From Candidatus Cloacimonadota bacterium (GTDB lineage: Bacteria > Hydrothermota > E44-bin80): DNA of 15,529 nt. The translations under genes and the position numbers were made by a program. Shown one piece after another: positions 1-5,635 of the stretch. The stretch lies in assembly GCA_004375785.1 (NCBI GenBank), contig SOKM01000320.1, forward strand, positions 1 to 15,529, written 5' to 3'. Each line of letters begins with the position of its first letter. Within the stretch, counting starts at the first letter, position 1. The notes under the pieces were generated by a model. That model did no database searches. It saw nothing but the letters and a program-made list of their open reading frames with translations, and was not told the DNA's origin.

Positions 1-647
1 GTGTTGGTTTGCTTATTAATGCTTAAATTGATATGAACAGATTTTGCTGAAATAGTTGGGAAAATGTTAAAGGAAAAACCATCTTTGCACACAAGGGTTT
101 CTGAAACTCCACTGGTCAGGTCGACAAATGAGGCATCATCTACATAGATAATCGCACTATCAGTAAAACCGCTTACATCGTAAAATCTGATTTCAACATG
201 TGCAGTTTCAGCCGCTGCTGGTGCAGTATTTGGTCCCGCTGTTAATTCCTGCCAACCTGCAGAGTCAACACTATAACTACTCCCGAAGCTGCTAATCCAT
301 CCGCCGCTTCCATCAAACCACCGTATGTACAGTCTTGCTCTTACAAATGGGTCGTTATCAAAAAAATATAATGTGCCTTCATATCCGTTTCCTGGATTAA
401 CAGGTGTAACATATTGAGTTAACCTCTGTGTAGCTGTTGACCTCAGGATAAATTTTGCACTGTATGAGCCAGAGTGCACGGTTCCAGATTCTCGAAATAG
501 GTCGTATCCAGTTGTTTCTTTATGCCAGTAATGAGCTGAATCACCTGTCCAGTTTTCAAACCCGGGGTTTTGAAGAAGATTCTGTCCCCAGACAAAGGTG
601 GCTGAAAGGAAAAAAACAACAACGAATGAAATTAAGAACTGTTTCAT
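1..647 (-). CDS. Secreted carbohydrate-binding-like protein with start of C-terminal sorting tail (3' end cut by window edge)
   Basis: An open frame of 215 codons runs from ATG at 647 off the left edge without a stop. The ATG follows AAGGAGG with a 4-5 nt gap. Residues 1-21 form a signal peptide (MKQFLISFVVVFFLSATF, cleavage probably near VWGQ). The mature protein opens with NLLQNPGFENWTG, the usual start of carbohydrate-binding/galactose-binding-like jelly-roll domains in secreted proteins. This domain fills residues 23-175 and ends with the typical IIYVDDASF strand. The last visible residues (SFNIFPTISAKSVHINLSI) resemble the first strands of the FlgD-like/type IX sorting domain, so perhaps 60-70 residues are missing. 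It is probably an exported surface protein. Ligand and function are unknown. The domain call rests on recognition by eye and is moderate; coding status is strong. Confidence 0.8.
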   Translation of the reverse strand, partial: MKQFLISFVVVFFLSATFVWGQNLLQNPGFENWTGDSAHYWHKETTGYDLFRESGTVHSGSYSAKFILRSTATQRLTQYVTPVNPGNGYEGTLYFFDNDPFVRARLYIRWFDGSGGWISSFGSSYSVDSAGWQELTAGPNTAPAAAETAHVEIRFYDVSGFTDSAIIYVDDASFVDLTSGVSETLVCKDGFSFNIFPTISAKSVHINLSINKQTN

Positions 648-680
648 AAAGCCTCCTTTTTTGATTACCACTTCTATTTC

Positions 681-716
681 TTTTTTGCCACAAAGACTCT
701 AAGACACCAAGATTAT
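681..716 (+). repeat. Period-8 CAC.AAGA intergenic repeat, copy 1
   Basis: A T-run, then GCCACAAAGACTCTAAGACA, CCAAG and ATTAT. Inside it an 8-bp unit CACNAAGA is repeated three times. It matches 4126-4161 at 35 of 36 positions. It lies upstream of the secreted-protein gene ending the window and just beyond the 3' side of the four-helix-bundle gene. On the minus strand its edge gives a perfect TATAAT (712-717), but no convincing -35 is seen, so promoter function is unsupported. Confidence 0.75.
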
Positions 717-735
717 AATCTCGTCTTCTGTTATA

Positions 736-776
736 CGCTTACGATGCCCGTATCGTCTTACGGTTACGTTTTTCGT
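736..776. repeat. Degenerate ~6-7 bp CG-spaced repeat, left flank of four-helix-bundle gene
   Basis: CG dinucleotides recur every 5-7 bases (736, 742, 749, 754, 761, 767, 774) in units like CGTTAC or CGCTTA. The tract runs into the coding sequence and supplies the TAA stop at 764-766. It contains the left arm (742-756, CGATGCCCGTATCGT) of an inverted repeat whose partner is at 1173-1187 with one mismatch in 15. Confidence 0.55.
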
Positions 777-1150
777 CTCTTAAAATTAGTCCAAGCACTT
801 CCGAGTTTGTATAGTTGTCGTGCTGACTTATCATATATATCAACGAGTTCGTTGATAAGGTTTACTTTTATATTATAGATATCTCTGCATTCTTCAAGAC
901 TAACAATTGTTTCATTACATTCACCCATTGCATCGTCCAAATATTTTTGAAAACCTGCTTTCTGATGACGCTTAGCATATCCTTCAGCGATTAAACGAGG
1001 AATTGATTTACAGGAACGTGACAGCTGATTTTTAAGGTCATATTTTTCTGAATCAGGTAGTGTGGGAATAATTTCTTTCATAACCATGAGCATTGCCTTA
1101 TAAGTATTCTGATAAACTTCTAAATCACGAAAACTCTTAATTACTTGCAT
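764..1150 (-). CDS. Four-helix-bundle protein, 23S rRNA intervening-sequence (IVP/S23) family
   Basis: A 128-residue protein matching the small four-helix-bundle family first known from 23S rRNA intervening sequences. The visible signatures are FRDLEVYQ near the N-terminus (7-14), KYDLKNQLSRSCKSIPRLIAEGYAK written here in two parts (DLKNQLSRSC at 38-47, then SIPRLIAEGYAK), and FQKYLDDAMGECNE in helix 3. Length and layout fit a full-length member. The four predicted helices are amphipathic and there is no signal peptide or membrane segment. Biochemical function is not established for the family; related proteins act as accessory factors in diversity-generating retroelements, but no reverse transcriptase or variable repeat is present here. 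No Shine-Dalgarno precedes the ATG; the upstream bases are part of a degenerate repeat. Repeats and an inverted repeat flank the gene on both sides, suggesting it moves or was copied as a unit. Confidence 0.85.
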   Translation of the reverse strand: MQVIKSFRDLEVYQNTYKAMLMVMKEIIPTLPDSEKYDLKNQLSRSCKSIPRLIAEGYAKRHQKAGFQKYLDDAMGECNETIVSLEECRDIYNIKVNLINELVDIYDKSARQLYKLGSAWTNFKRRKT

Positions 1151-1153
1151 GTC

Positions 1154-1209
1154 CGTTACCGATTGACGCTCTACGATACGGGCTTCGTTACCCTAACCGT
1201 TACCGACAC
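1154..1209. repeat. Degenerate ~6-7 bp CG-spaced repeat, right flank of four-helix-bundle gene
   Basis: Units such as CGTTAC, CGATTGA, CGATA and CGACAC recur with CG at 1154, 1160, 1167, 1174, 1179, 1186, 1198 and 1204. The tract fills the whole 69-base gap between the four-helix-bundle gene and the GTPase stop. It contains ACGATACGGGCTTCG (1173-1187), the right arm of the inverted repeat paired with 742-756. Confidence 0.55.
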
Positions 1210-1219
1210 CTTTACTGTT

Positions 1220-2206
1220 TCACCTCGTGTGGAACTCAACAATATCTCCGTCCTCTAAAACCTCATCTCTATCAATCCTCATACCATTAATTTCTCCTTC
1301 TCTCCACAACCGAACAAATTTCAGTTCGTTTATGAAATCCCGATGAATCCCTGAAGCAAGTTCTATTATCTTCGACCCTCTCTTCAGAACAAAAGGATGG
1401 GATTTATCTATCTCTCTATTGGGCGGCTTTGTATAAACCCTGATTATCTCAAGCGATTGAAAAATCTCTTTCTTTAATCTCTCTATTCCAGTTCCTTTGA
1501 GGGCAGAGATGCTGAGCAACCTGAATTTGGTATCGTATAATGCCATGAGTCGTTTCAAACGAAGAGCAGCACCTTCAAGGTCTTCCTTGTTGCAGAGAAA
1601 GATGGATTTTTTTAACATAAAATGTTCATCGCTTATCTCTTCGTCTTTCATTGTTACCTTGATATGGGCAGTTTCAAGAAGATTTAATAATGATTGTGTG
1701 TCATTATCAATATCTTCTTTTCCAAGATTAAGAACTAATAGAATTATGTCACTACCCCTTGCAATCCCGAATATCCACCCCGGGGCATAATCATTTGAAA
1801 TTGGAGGCATATCAACAAGCTGGATTTGAATATTGTCATAGAGAATCATCCCCACCTGCGGTTTCTGGGTAGTAAAAGGATAATCGTGAACCTCTGGCTC
1901 AGCATTTGTCAGTGCTTTAAGAATTTGTGATTTTCCTGTATTTGGCTGACCGAGCAATACAACCTGAGCTGCGCCTTCTCTGGGGACATGATAAAAATCA
2001 AAACGCGCAGTGAATGATTTCTTCCCTAACTCTCTTTTTAACCTTGATATTTTTCCCCTGATGTCTGCCTTAAGTTTATCCGTGCCTTTATGCTTGGGCA
2101 TAATGGCAAGGAGTTCGAGATAAATCTGTATTTTCTCCTCAGGACTATGGGCAAACTTTAATTCCCGTTCTTTCCGGTAATAGTTAGGGGGTAGATTTGT
2201 AGGCAT
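1220..2206 (-). CDS. TGS-domain GTPase of the Obg/DRG-like class
   Basis: A 328-residue P-loop GTPase. An N-terminal helical segment (10-66, rich in Lys, Arg and Glu) precedes the G domain. Visible motifs are G1 GQPNTGKS (86-93), a G2-type FTT (111-113), G3 as DMPP (132-135), G4 NKED (206-209) and G5 SALKG (234-238). Residues 254-327 form a TGS domain ending DEVLEDGDIVEFH. The order G domain then TGS matches DRG-like GTPases, which bind ribosomes or tRNA-related partners. The G3 motif lacks the usual glycine (DxxG), which should affect switch II. No membrane segment is seen, so it is cytoplasmic. The ATG has AAGGA seven bases upstream and lies 20 bases after the lipoprotein stop, so the two are probably co-transcribed. 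The exact cellular role cannot be assigned. Confidence 0.85.
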   Translation of the reverse strand: MPTNLPPNYYRKERELKFAHSPEEKIQIYLELLAIMPKHKGTDKLKADIRGKISRLKRELGKKSFTARFDFYHVPREGAAQVVLLGQPNTGKSQILKALTNAEPEVHDYPFTTQKPQVGMILYDNIQIQLVDMPPISNDYAPGWIFGIARGSDIILLVLNLGKEDIDNDTQSLLNLLETAHIKVTMKDEEISDEHFMLKKSIFLCNKEDLEGAALRLKRLMALYDTKFRLLSISALKGTGIERLKKEIFQSLEIIRVYTKPPNREIDKSHPFVLKRGSKIIELASGIHRDFINELKFVRLWREGEINGMRIDRDEVLEDGDIVEFHTR

Positions 2207-2226
2207 TGATTATTCCTTAATAATCC

Positions 2227-3429
2227 TCACTTAATTTCTTTTTTTATTTTTGCCAGTTGTTTGTTCAACTTATCCATAAAAAAGCAGATTACATCACCTT
2301 CAGGAGAAAAAAAGGGTTGATAAATAACGGTATTATAAAGGTCAAACCTGAGAAATACCTTCTGGTCAAACGCAAGAATTTGATTGGTCCCTGTTCCAGC
2401 GACATATAACAGATGTTCATCATCGGGACTAAAAACGAGACTTCTTCCTTCGCCAAAACATTCATTGATAGTTGAAAAATCGGGGTCAAACGAGGGAATT
2501 TCTTCTCCATCAAGAACAATACTTGCTCTTTTTACCCTGGGCTTTATCATTATAAATGCATAGTGAAGGTCGTCCTTTGAAAATGCGACGCTATTTGTAA
2601 AAACCTTATTTGCGACAGCAACTACAACCCCGTCAAATTTCACTTTTATTTCGTTTGTAGTTATGTCTCTTTGTAAAACGATAAAGTGGTCACCTTTTTC
2701 AGATAAGAGGAAGTATTCGACAGGATTTTTTGAATCAAGGGTTGCTTTCTTATTACCATCGATAATAACACTTTTTTTAGTCTTGCCATTACTTACAACT
2801 GCCCCATAATGTTCTCCATCACCAGAGATAGAAAGAAATAATGGTAAACCGTCAATTTTGTGTCTTTTGCCATCAAAGACCAGAAAATCTCCAGTTCCAT
2901 CAACTACCCAGTAAAGAAGGTGCTTACCATCTTTGCTAACCTCAGGTTTTGCTGAGTAAGGTGAGCCATCAATGGGCTTTCCGTCCTTAATTACTTTCTT
3001 CATCTTTTTTGGTTCTTTTTTTGTGAAGATAAGACTACCATCATCAAGAAATTGAAGTGTTTTCCTCCTGTCTTCTGACTTTATAACTGTCTTATAGCTG
3101 TATTTAGCAATTTCCTTTCCATCCTTAACAATTACTTCGTTTTTTCCATCGACTGCGAGGTATGCAAAGTTTTTTCCACTCGGACTTAAACTAATAGCAT
3201 CTATTGCTGTATAGACTTTCCCCACCTCTCCATCGTAAATAACCGCTTCGCCTTCCATCTCTTCTTTTATAGCTGCAAAATGTTCGCAGTCCTGTGAGAA
3301 AATAGGTGAGCATTCCTTAATTTTTATATCAGCAGGGATCTGGTATAGCACCTCTTTTTTTTCTCCCCCACAGGAAAGAAGGGAAAAGCATAATCCAACA
3401 AGAAATGTATAAGCAATAATTTTTTTCAT
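2227..3429 (-). CDS. Lipoprotein with WD40-like (PD40-type) beta-propeller repeats
   Basis: A 400-residue protein. The start is set at ATG 3429 because AGGAGG (3434-3439) stands four bases upstream; a longer reading from TTG at 3450 would place this ribosome site inside the gene. Residues 1-20 form a lipoprotein signal ending in the lipobox LLSC, with Cys20 followed by GGEKK, so the protein is probably lipid-anchored. The rest consists of repeated ~40-residue units of the pattern VIxDGKE...LSPSGKNFAYxxxDGK, for example near residues 80-95, 165-180, 285-300 and 335-350. This is typical of WD40-like propellers of six or seven blades. No catalytic motif is visible; a binding or sensing role is inferred. 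It lies 81 bases after ruvA and 20 bases before the GTPase gene. Fold confidence is good; function is unknown. Confidence 0.8.
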   Translation of the reverse strand: MKKIIAYTFLVGLCFSLLSCGGEKKEVLYQIPADIKIKECSPIFSQDCEHFAAIKEEMEGEAVIYDGEVGKVYTAIDAISLSPSGKNFAYLAVDGKNEVIVKDGKEIAKYSYKTVIKSEDRRKTLQFLDDGSLIFTKKEPKKMKKVIKDGKPIDGSPYSAKPEVSKDGKHLLYWVVDGTGDFLVFDGKRHKIDGLPLFLSISGDGEHYGAVVSNGKTKKSVIIDGNKKATLDSKNPVEYFLLSEKGDHFIVLQRDITTNEIKVKFDGVVVAVANKVFTNSVAFSKDDLHYAFIMIKPRVKRASIVLDGEEIPSFDPDFSTINECFGEGRSLVFSPDDEHLLYVAGTGTNQILAFDQKVFLRFDLYNTVIYQPFFSPEGDVICFFMDKLNKQLAKIKKEIK

Positions 3430-3433
3430 AATT

Positions 3434-3439
3434 CCTCCT
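3434..3439 (-). promoter_or_regulatory. Ribosome binding site deciding the lipoprotein start
   Basis: AGGAGG on the minus strand, four bases before ATG 3429. It excludes the upstream TTG/ATG codons at 3445-3450 as the real start, because they lie on the wrong side of the site, and it places the lipoprotein signal peptide directly at the N-terminus. Confidence 0.75.
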
Positions 3440-3458
3440 GACTTCATCAAACATTATT

Positions 3459-3494
3459 ATTAACAGGGATTTTAAGAGATTGAAACCTGTTAAT
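3459..3494. repeat. 9-bp inverted repeat between ruvA and the lipoprotein gene
   Basis: ATTAACAGG (3459-3467) and CCTGTTAAT (3486-3494) are perfect inverted copies separated by 18 bases. They lie 30 bases upstream of the lipoprotein ATG. No U-run follows on the minus strand, so it does not look like an intrinsic terminator. It may be an operator or an mRNA hairpin. The spacer contains TAAAAT (minus strand), a possible -10, without a good -35. Confidence 0.45.
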
Positions 3495-3510
3495 GTTATT
3501 AGGTTTTCTT

Positions 3511-4080
3511 TCAGACTCCTTTCAGTGTCTCTTTTATGAGTTCTTCAAGTGTATCTATCTTTTTCTCTTTGAGAACTCTTTCTACAAGTTCTCTCGCTTT
3601 TGTTGCTTTAAAACCAAGTGAAACGAGCCCACTTATTGCTTCTTTTTTTATAGGGGGGATCTGTGCGATGGGCAGCGCTTCCTTAATTTCTTCTTTCAAC
3701 TCAAACATAATTCTTTTCGCAGTCTTTGGACCAATACCATGAATTGAAGTAAGTGTATTCATATCCTCCTCAACTACCGCCCTCTCAAAAGTTTCCACAA
3801 GTGTCTCTGAGAGAATACGAAGAGCTGTCTTTGCACCAATCCCCTGTACTGACACCAGCTTTCTAAAGAGTTCCTTTTCATTCAGTGTGGCAAAACCATA
3901 TAGATTGAGTTCCTCATTCTTGATTGTAATAAAGGTGAGAAGTTTTACGCCCTCGCCTTCATTTCCTATTGACTCAGAGGTAGAAATAGGGATATTAACC
4001 TTTATCCCAAAACCACCTATCTCCACAACGACAGATGTAGGGCTTTTATGAACTATTTTTCCTTTTACATAATCAACCAT
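3511..4080 (-). CDS. ruvA: Holliday junction branch migration protein RuvA
   Basis: A 189-residue RuvA, slightly shorter than the ~203 residues of E. coli RuvA. Domain I, an OB-fold barrel, covers residues 1-63 (MVDYVKGKIV, VVVEIGGFGIKV, ELNLYGF). Domain II has two helix-hairpin-helix motifs, VQGIGAKTALRIL (78-90) and IHGIGPKTAKRI (113-124), which bind the Holliday junction. Domain III (about 146-187, EAISGLVSLGFKATKARELVERVL in two runs) binds RuvB. RuvA tetramers hold the four-way junction open while RuvB hexamers drive branch migration during recombination repair. Neither ruvB nor ruvC is next to it here; the neighbours are a lipoprotein gene and a deacetylase gene. No Shine-Dalgarno precedes the ATG, and a promoter ends about 12 bases upstream. 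Confidence 0.96.
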   Translation of the reverse strand: MVDYVKGKIVHKSPTSVVVEIGGFGIKVNIPISTSESIGNEGEGVKLLTFITIKNEELNLYGFATLNEKELFRKLVSVQGIGAKTALRILSETLVETFERAVVEEDMNTLTSIHGIGPKTAKRIMFELKEEIKEALPIAQIPPIKKEAISGLVSLGFKATKARELVERVLKEKKIDTLEELIKETLKGV

Positions 4081-4092
4081 TTCTGTAAACTA

Positions 4093-4121
4093 TTTTTAAC
4101 CCTTTCTATTCCTATTGTCAA
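4093..4121 (-). promoter_or_regulatory. Sigma-70-type promoter for ruvA
   Basis: On the minus strand a perfect TTGACA (4116-4121), 17 bases, then TAAAAA (4093-4098). A run of seven A (4125-4131) sits just upstream of the -35, like an UP element; it comes from the edge of the intergenic repeat. The ATG of ruvA (4078-4080) starts 12 bases after the -10, so the predicted leader is only about 5-7 bases and holds no ribosome site. Confidence 0.6.
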
Positions 4122-4125
4122 GACT

Positions 4126-4161
4126 TTTTTTGCCACAAAGACACTAAGACACCAAGATTAT
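4126..4161 (+). repeat. Period-8 CAC.AAGA intergenic repeat, copy 2
   Basis: Matches 681-716 at 35 of 36 positions, including the leading T-run and trailing GATTAT. The core 4132-4156 contains CACAAAGA, CACTAAGA and CACCAAG. Its T-run on the minus strand is the A-tract upstream of the ruvA -35. It can pair with the inverted copy at 4207-4231 (20 of 25 positions). Confidence 0.75.
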
Positions 4162-4206
4162 CAAATAGTTCTTTTTTTCGATAATGTTCTATAACTAATA
4201 TTTCTC

Positions 4207-4231
4207 CTTTGTGCCTTCGTGACTTAGTGGC
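4207..4231 (-). repeat. Period-8 repeat, inverted copy
   Basis: Read on the minus strand it gives GCCACTAAGTCACGAAGGCA then CAAAG, the same 8-bp pattern as copy 2 with five differences in 25. With 4132-4156 it could form a long imperfect hairpin with a 50-base loop. Confidence 0.65.
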
Positions 4232-4242
4232 TGAACTGTTTC

Positions 4243-4269
4243 TTTTTTGCCACAAAACCACAAAGACTT
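4243..4269 (+). repeat. Period-8 repeat, short degenerate copy
   Basis: A T-run followed by GCCACAAAACCACAAAGACT. It begins like copies 1 and 2 but lacks the middle unit. Confidence 0.55.
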
Positions 4270-4465
4270 AATTAATCTTAGGTAGCCGCTGGCCTGTATT
4301 GTTTTCACTTTTTCATTTTAACTTTTTACTTTTTACTTGGAATTTCCCTCCTCCCTCTTCCCTGTTACTCTAATGCTCTGTTACATTTACTGCCAGTGTC
4401 ACTTTATTCTTTGACTTTTATTATCTTACATCGTACATCATACATCCCAAAATTAACTTTTCTTC

Positions 4466-5452
4466 TTACTGCTCTCTCTTCTCTCTTCTGCCTTCTATTT
4501 CCATCAACCCACACAGGTGCTCGTAAGTAGATAATTTAAGTGCGTTAAGGTTGTATCCGCCCTCAAGGATTGAAACGATGCGTCCATTACAGATTTCTTC
4601 TGCAAGTGCTCCAATCATACGAGTGAGAAGACCGTAATCCTCTTCCAGTAGATTTATACCCGCAAGTGGGTCATCCCTGTGTGCATCAAAACCGCTTGAT
4701 ATAAGGATAAAATCAGGCTTGAAACTTTTCATCGTTGGAAGAAAACGCTCTTCAAACACTTTTTTATAAGTTGTGATATCTGCACCTGCCGTTAGTGGTG
4801 CATTCATTGTGTACCCTTTTCCTTCATTAATACCCACCTCGTTTTCGCTTCCTGTTCCTGGATAATGGGGAAATTGATGAATTGAGAGATAGAAGACTGT
4901 TGGGTCATCGTAAAATGCAGCCTGTGTGCCGTTTCCATGGTGAACATCCCAGTCAATAATTGCGACCCTTTTGAGGTCATGCTTTTTCTGGATATACCTT
5001 GCACCAATTGCAATATTATTAAAGATACAAAAACCCTTTCCTCTTTCAGGCATAGAATGATGACCAGGAGGTCTGACGAGGCAGAGTGCCTTTTTTATAG
5101 TTCGAGCCATAATGGCATCTATTGCAGCAAGAACCCCACCAACTGCAAGAAGAGCAACCTCATAGGTTTGAGGGGAGACCGCTGTGTCCATATCGAGCAT
5201 ATCACCACCCATCTCTGAAAGTTTTTTTATAGATTCAATATATGGTTTTGAATGAATATATTCGACAACTTCTAAGGGTGCAAGATAGGGTTCAATCTCT
5301 TTTGTTTCTTTTAATATTCCCTTTTCTTTAAGGTATTGATAAATTGCAGTAAGCCTTTCAGCACATTCAGGATGGTTTCCTGTCCTGTGGTCAAGGTATC
5401 TTTCATCATAAACAATCCCTGTTGTGAAGTATTTACTTTCCTTGTTCATCAT
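4466..5452 (-). CDS. Histone deacetylase-family zinc amidohydrolase (AcuC/class II-like)
   Basis: A 328-residue single-domain protein of the arginase/deacetylase fold, a normal length for bacterial members. The N-terminus has the family opening HPECAERL (27-34). The catalytic His pair is in RPPGHHS (127-133, H131/H132). Zinc ligands are D169 and H171 in DWDVHHGNGT and D256 in SSGFDAHRDDPL. The active-site Tyr is Y300 in EGGY. All key residues are present, so it should be active. Bacterial members remove acetyl groups from acetyl-lysine (for example acetyl-CoA synthetase, AcuC) or from acetylpolyamines; the substrate here cannot be read from sequence and no acs or acetyltransferase gene is nearby. 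No Shine-Dalgarno is seen. Two ATGs (5452 and 5449) are adjacent, and the promoter position favours initiation at or between them. The C-terminal tail (GRREKREQ) is charged and purine-rich in DNA. Confidence 0.93.
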   Translation of the reverse strand: MMNKESKYFTTGIVYDERYLDHRTGNHPECAERLTAIYQYLKEKGILKETKEIEPYLAPLEVVEYIHSKPYIESIKKLSEMGGDMLDMDTAVSPQTYEVALLAVGGVLAAIDAIMARTIKKALCLVRPPGHHSMPERGKGFCIFNNIAIGARYIQKKHDLKRVAIIDWDVHHGNGTQAAFYDDPTVFYLSIHQFPHYPGTGSENEVGINEGKGYTMNAPLTAGADITTYKKVFEERFLPTMKSFKPDFILISSGFDAHRDDPLAGINLLEEDYGLLTRMIGALAEEICNGRIVSILEGGYNLNALKLSTYEHLCGLMEIEGRREKREQ

Positions 5453-5455
5453 AAC

Positions 5456-5484
5456 AAAATATCACAGGATATTAAAAATGTCAA
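5456..5484 (-). promoter_or_regulatory. Sigma-70-type promoter for the deacetylase gene, leaderless geometry
   Basis: On the minus strand TTGACA (5479-5484), 17 bases, then TATTTT (5456-5461), then GTT and ATGATG. A transcript starting 6-7 bases after the -10 would begin at about 5449-5450, inside the paired start codons. No ribosome site is available, which fits leaderless translation, perhaps from the second ATG (5449). Confidence 0.55.
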
Positions 5485-5536
5485 GAAAACAGTTTTGGAT
5501 TAAAATAACAGGTGAGCCCTGAACCGTATGCTCTAG

Positions 5537-5624
5537 GGCAAGGCATCTTGCCTCGCATTCTTATGATAGCGCCGGGGCTTGTCCCCGGCAATTTATGTAG
5601 GGGCAGACCCACGAGCCTGCCCTT
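5537..5624. repeat. Three consecutive hairpins downstream of the giant surface-protein gene
   Basis: GGCAAG-gcat-CTTGCC (5537-5552), GCCGGGG-cttgt-CCCCGGC (5571-5589) and GGGCAG...CTGCCC (5601-5622) lie in 86 bases between the giant gene stop (5636) and the deacetylase promoter. They are much richer in G and C than their surroundings and look like REP-type palindromic elements. None is followed by a U-run on the minus strand, so they are not typical intrinsic terminators, although they could protect the mRNA 3' end. Confidence 0.6.
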
Positions 5625-5635
5625 CCTGCTTTCTT

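Larger units (their letters stand above)
4081..4465. other. Gene-free stretch between the deacetylase gene and ruvA
   Basis: 385 bases with no credible coding region on either strand. From left to right it holds the ruvA promoter (4093-4121), a period-8 repeat (4126-4161), an AT-rich spacer, an inverted copy (4207-4231), a shorter direct copy (4243-4269), T-rich runs of period about 7 (4306-4338, units ACTTTTT), and three copies of a 7-mer TACATCN (4427-4447). No terminator hairpin is seen after the deacetylase stop, and no RNA gene is recognised. Confidence 0.6.

Noticed and set aside
455..649. Plus-strand open frame across the left secreted-protein gene
   Set aside because: It lies wholly antisense to a frame with signal peptide, Shine-Dalgarno and recognisable domain; the predicted protein has no family features.
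764..1150. An intervening sequence within a 23S rRNA gene
   Set aside because: The protein is of the IVP family, but no rRNA sequence flanks it; neighbours are protein genes and repeats.
736..1209. Insertion sequence with terminal inverted repeats
   Set aside because: The only gene inside is the four-helix-bundle protein, there is no transposase, and no target-site duplication was found outside the arms.
1497..1790. Plus-strand open frame inside the GTPase gene
   Set aside because: Antisense shadow of a well-supported GTPase with intact motifs.
3430..3450. Longer lipoprotein start at TTG 3450 or ATG 3447
   Set aside because: AGGAGG lies downstream of these codons and fits ATG 3429, which also gives a proper lipoprotein signal.
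4126..4269. Possible CRISPR array
   Set aside because: Repeats are degenerate, in both orientations, with no regular spacers, and no cas genes are in the window.
5571..5589. Intrinsic terminator for the giant gene
   Set aside because: The stem is strong (7 GC pairs), but the minus-strand sequence after it has no U-run.
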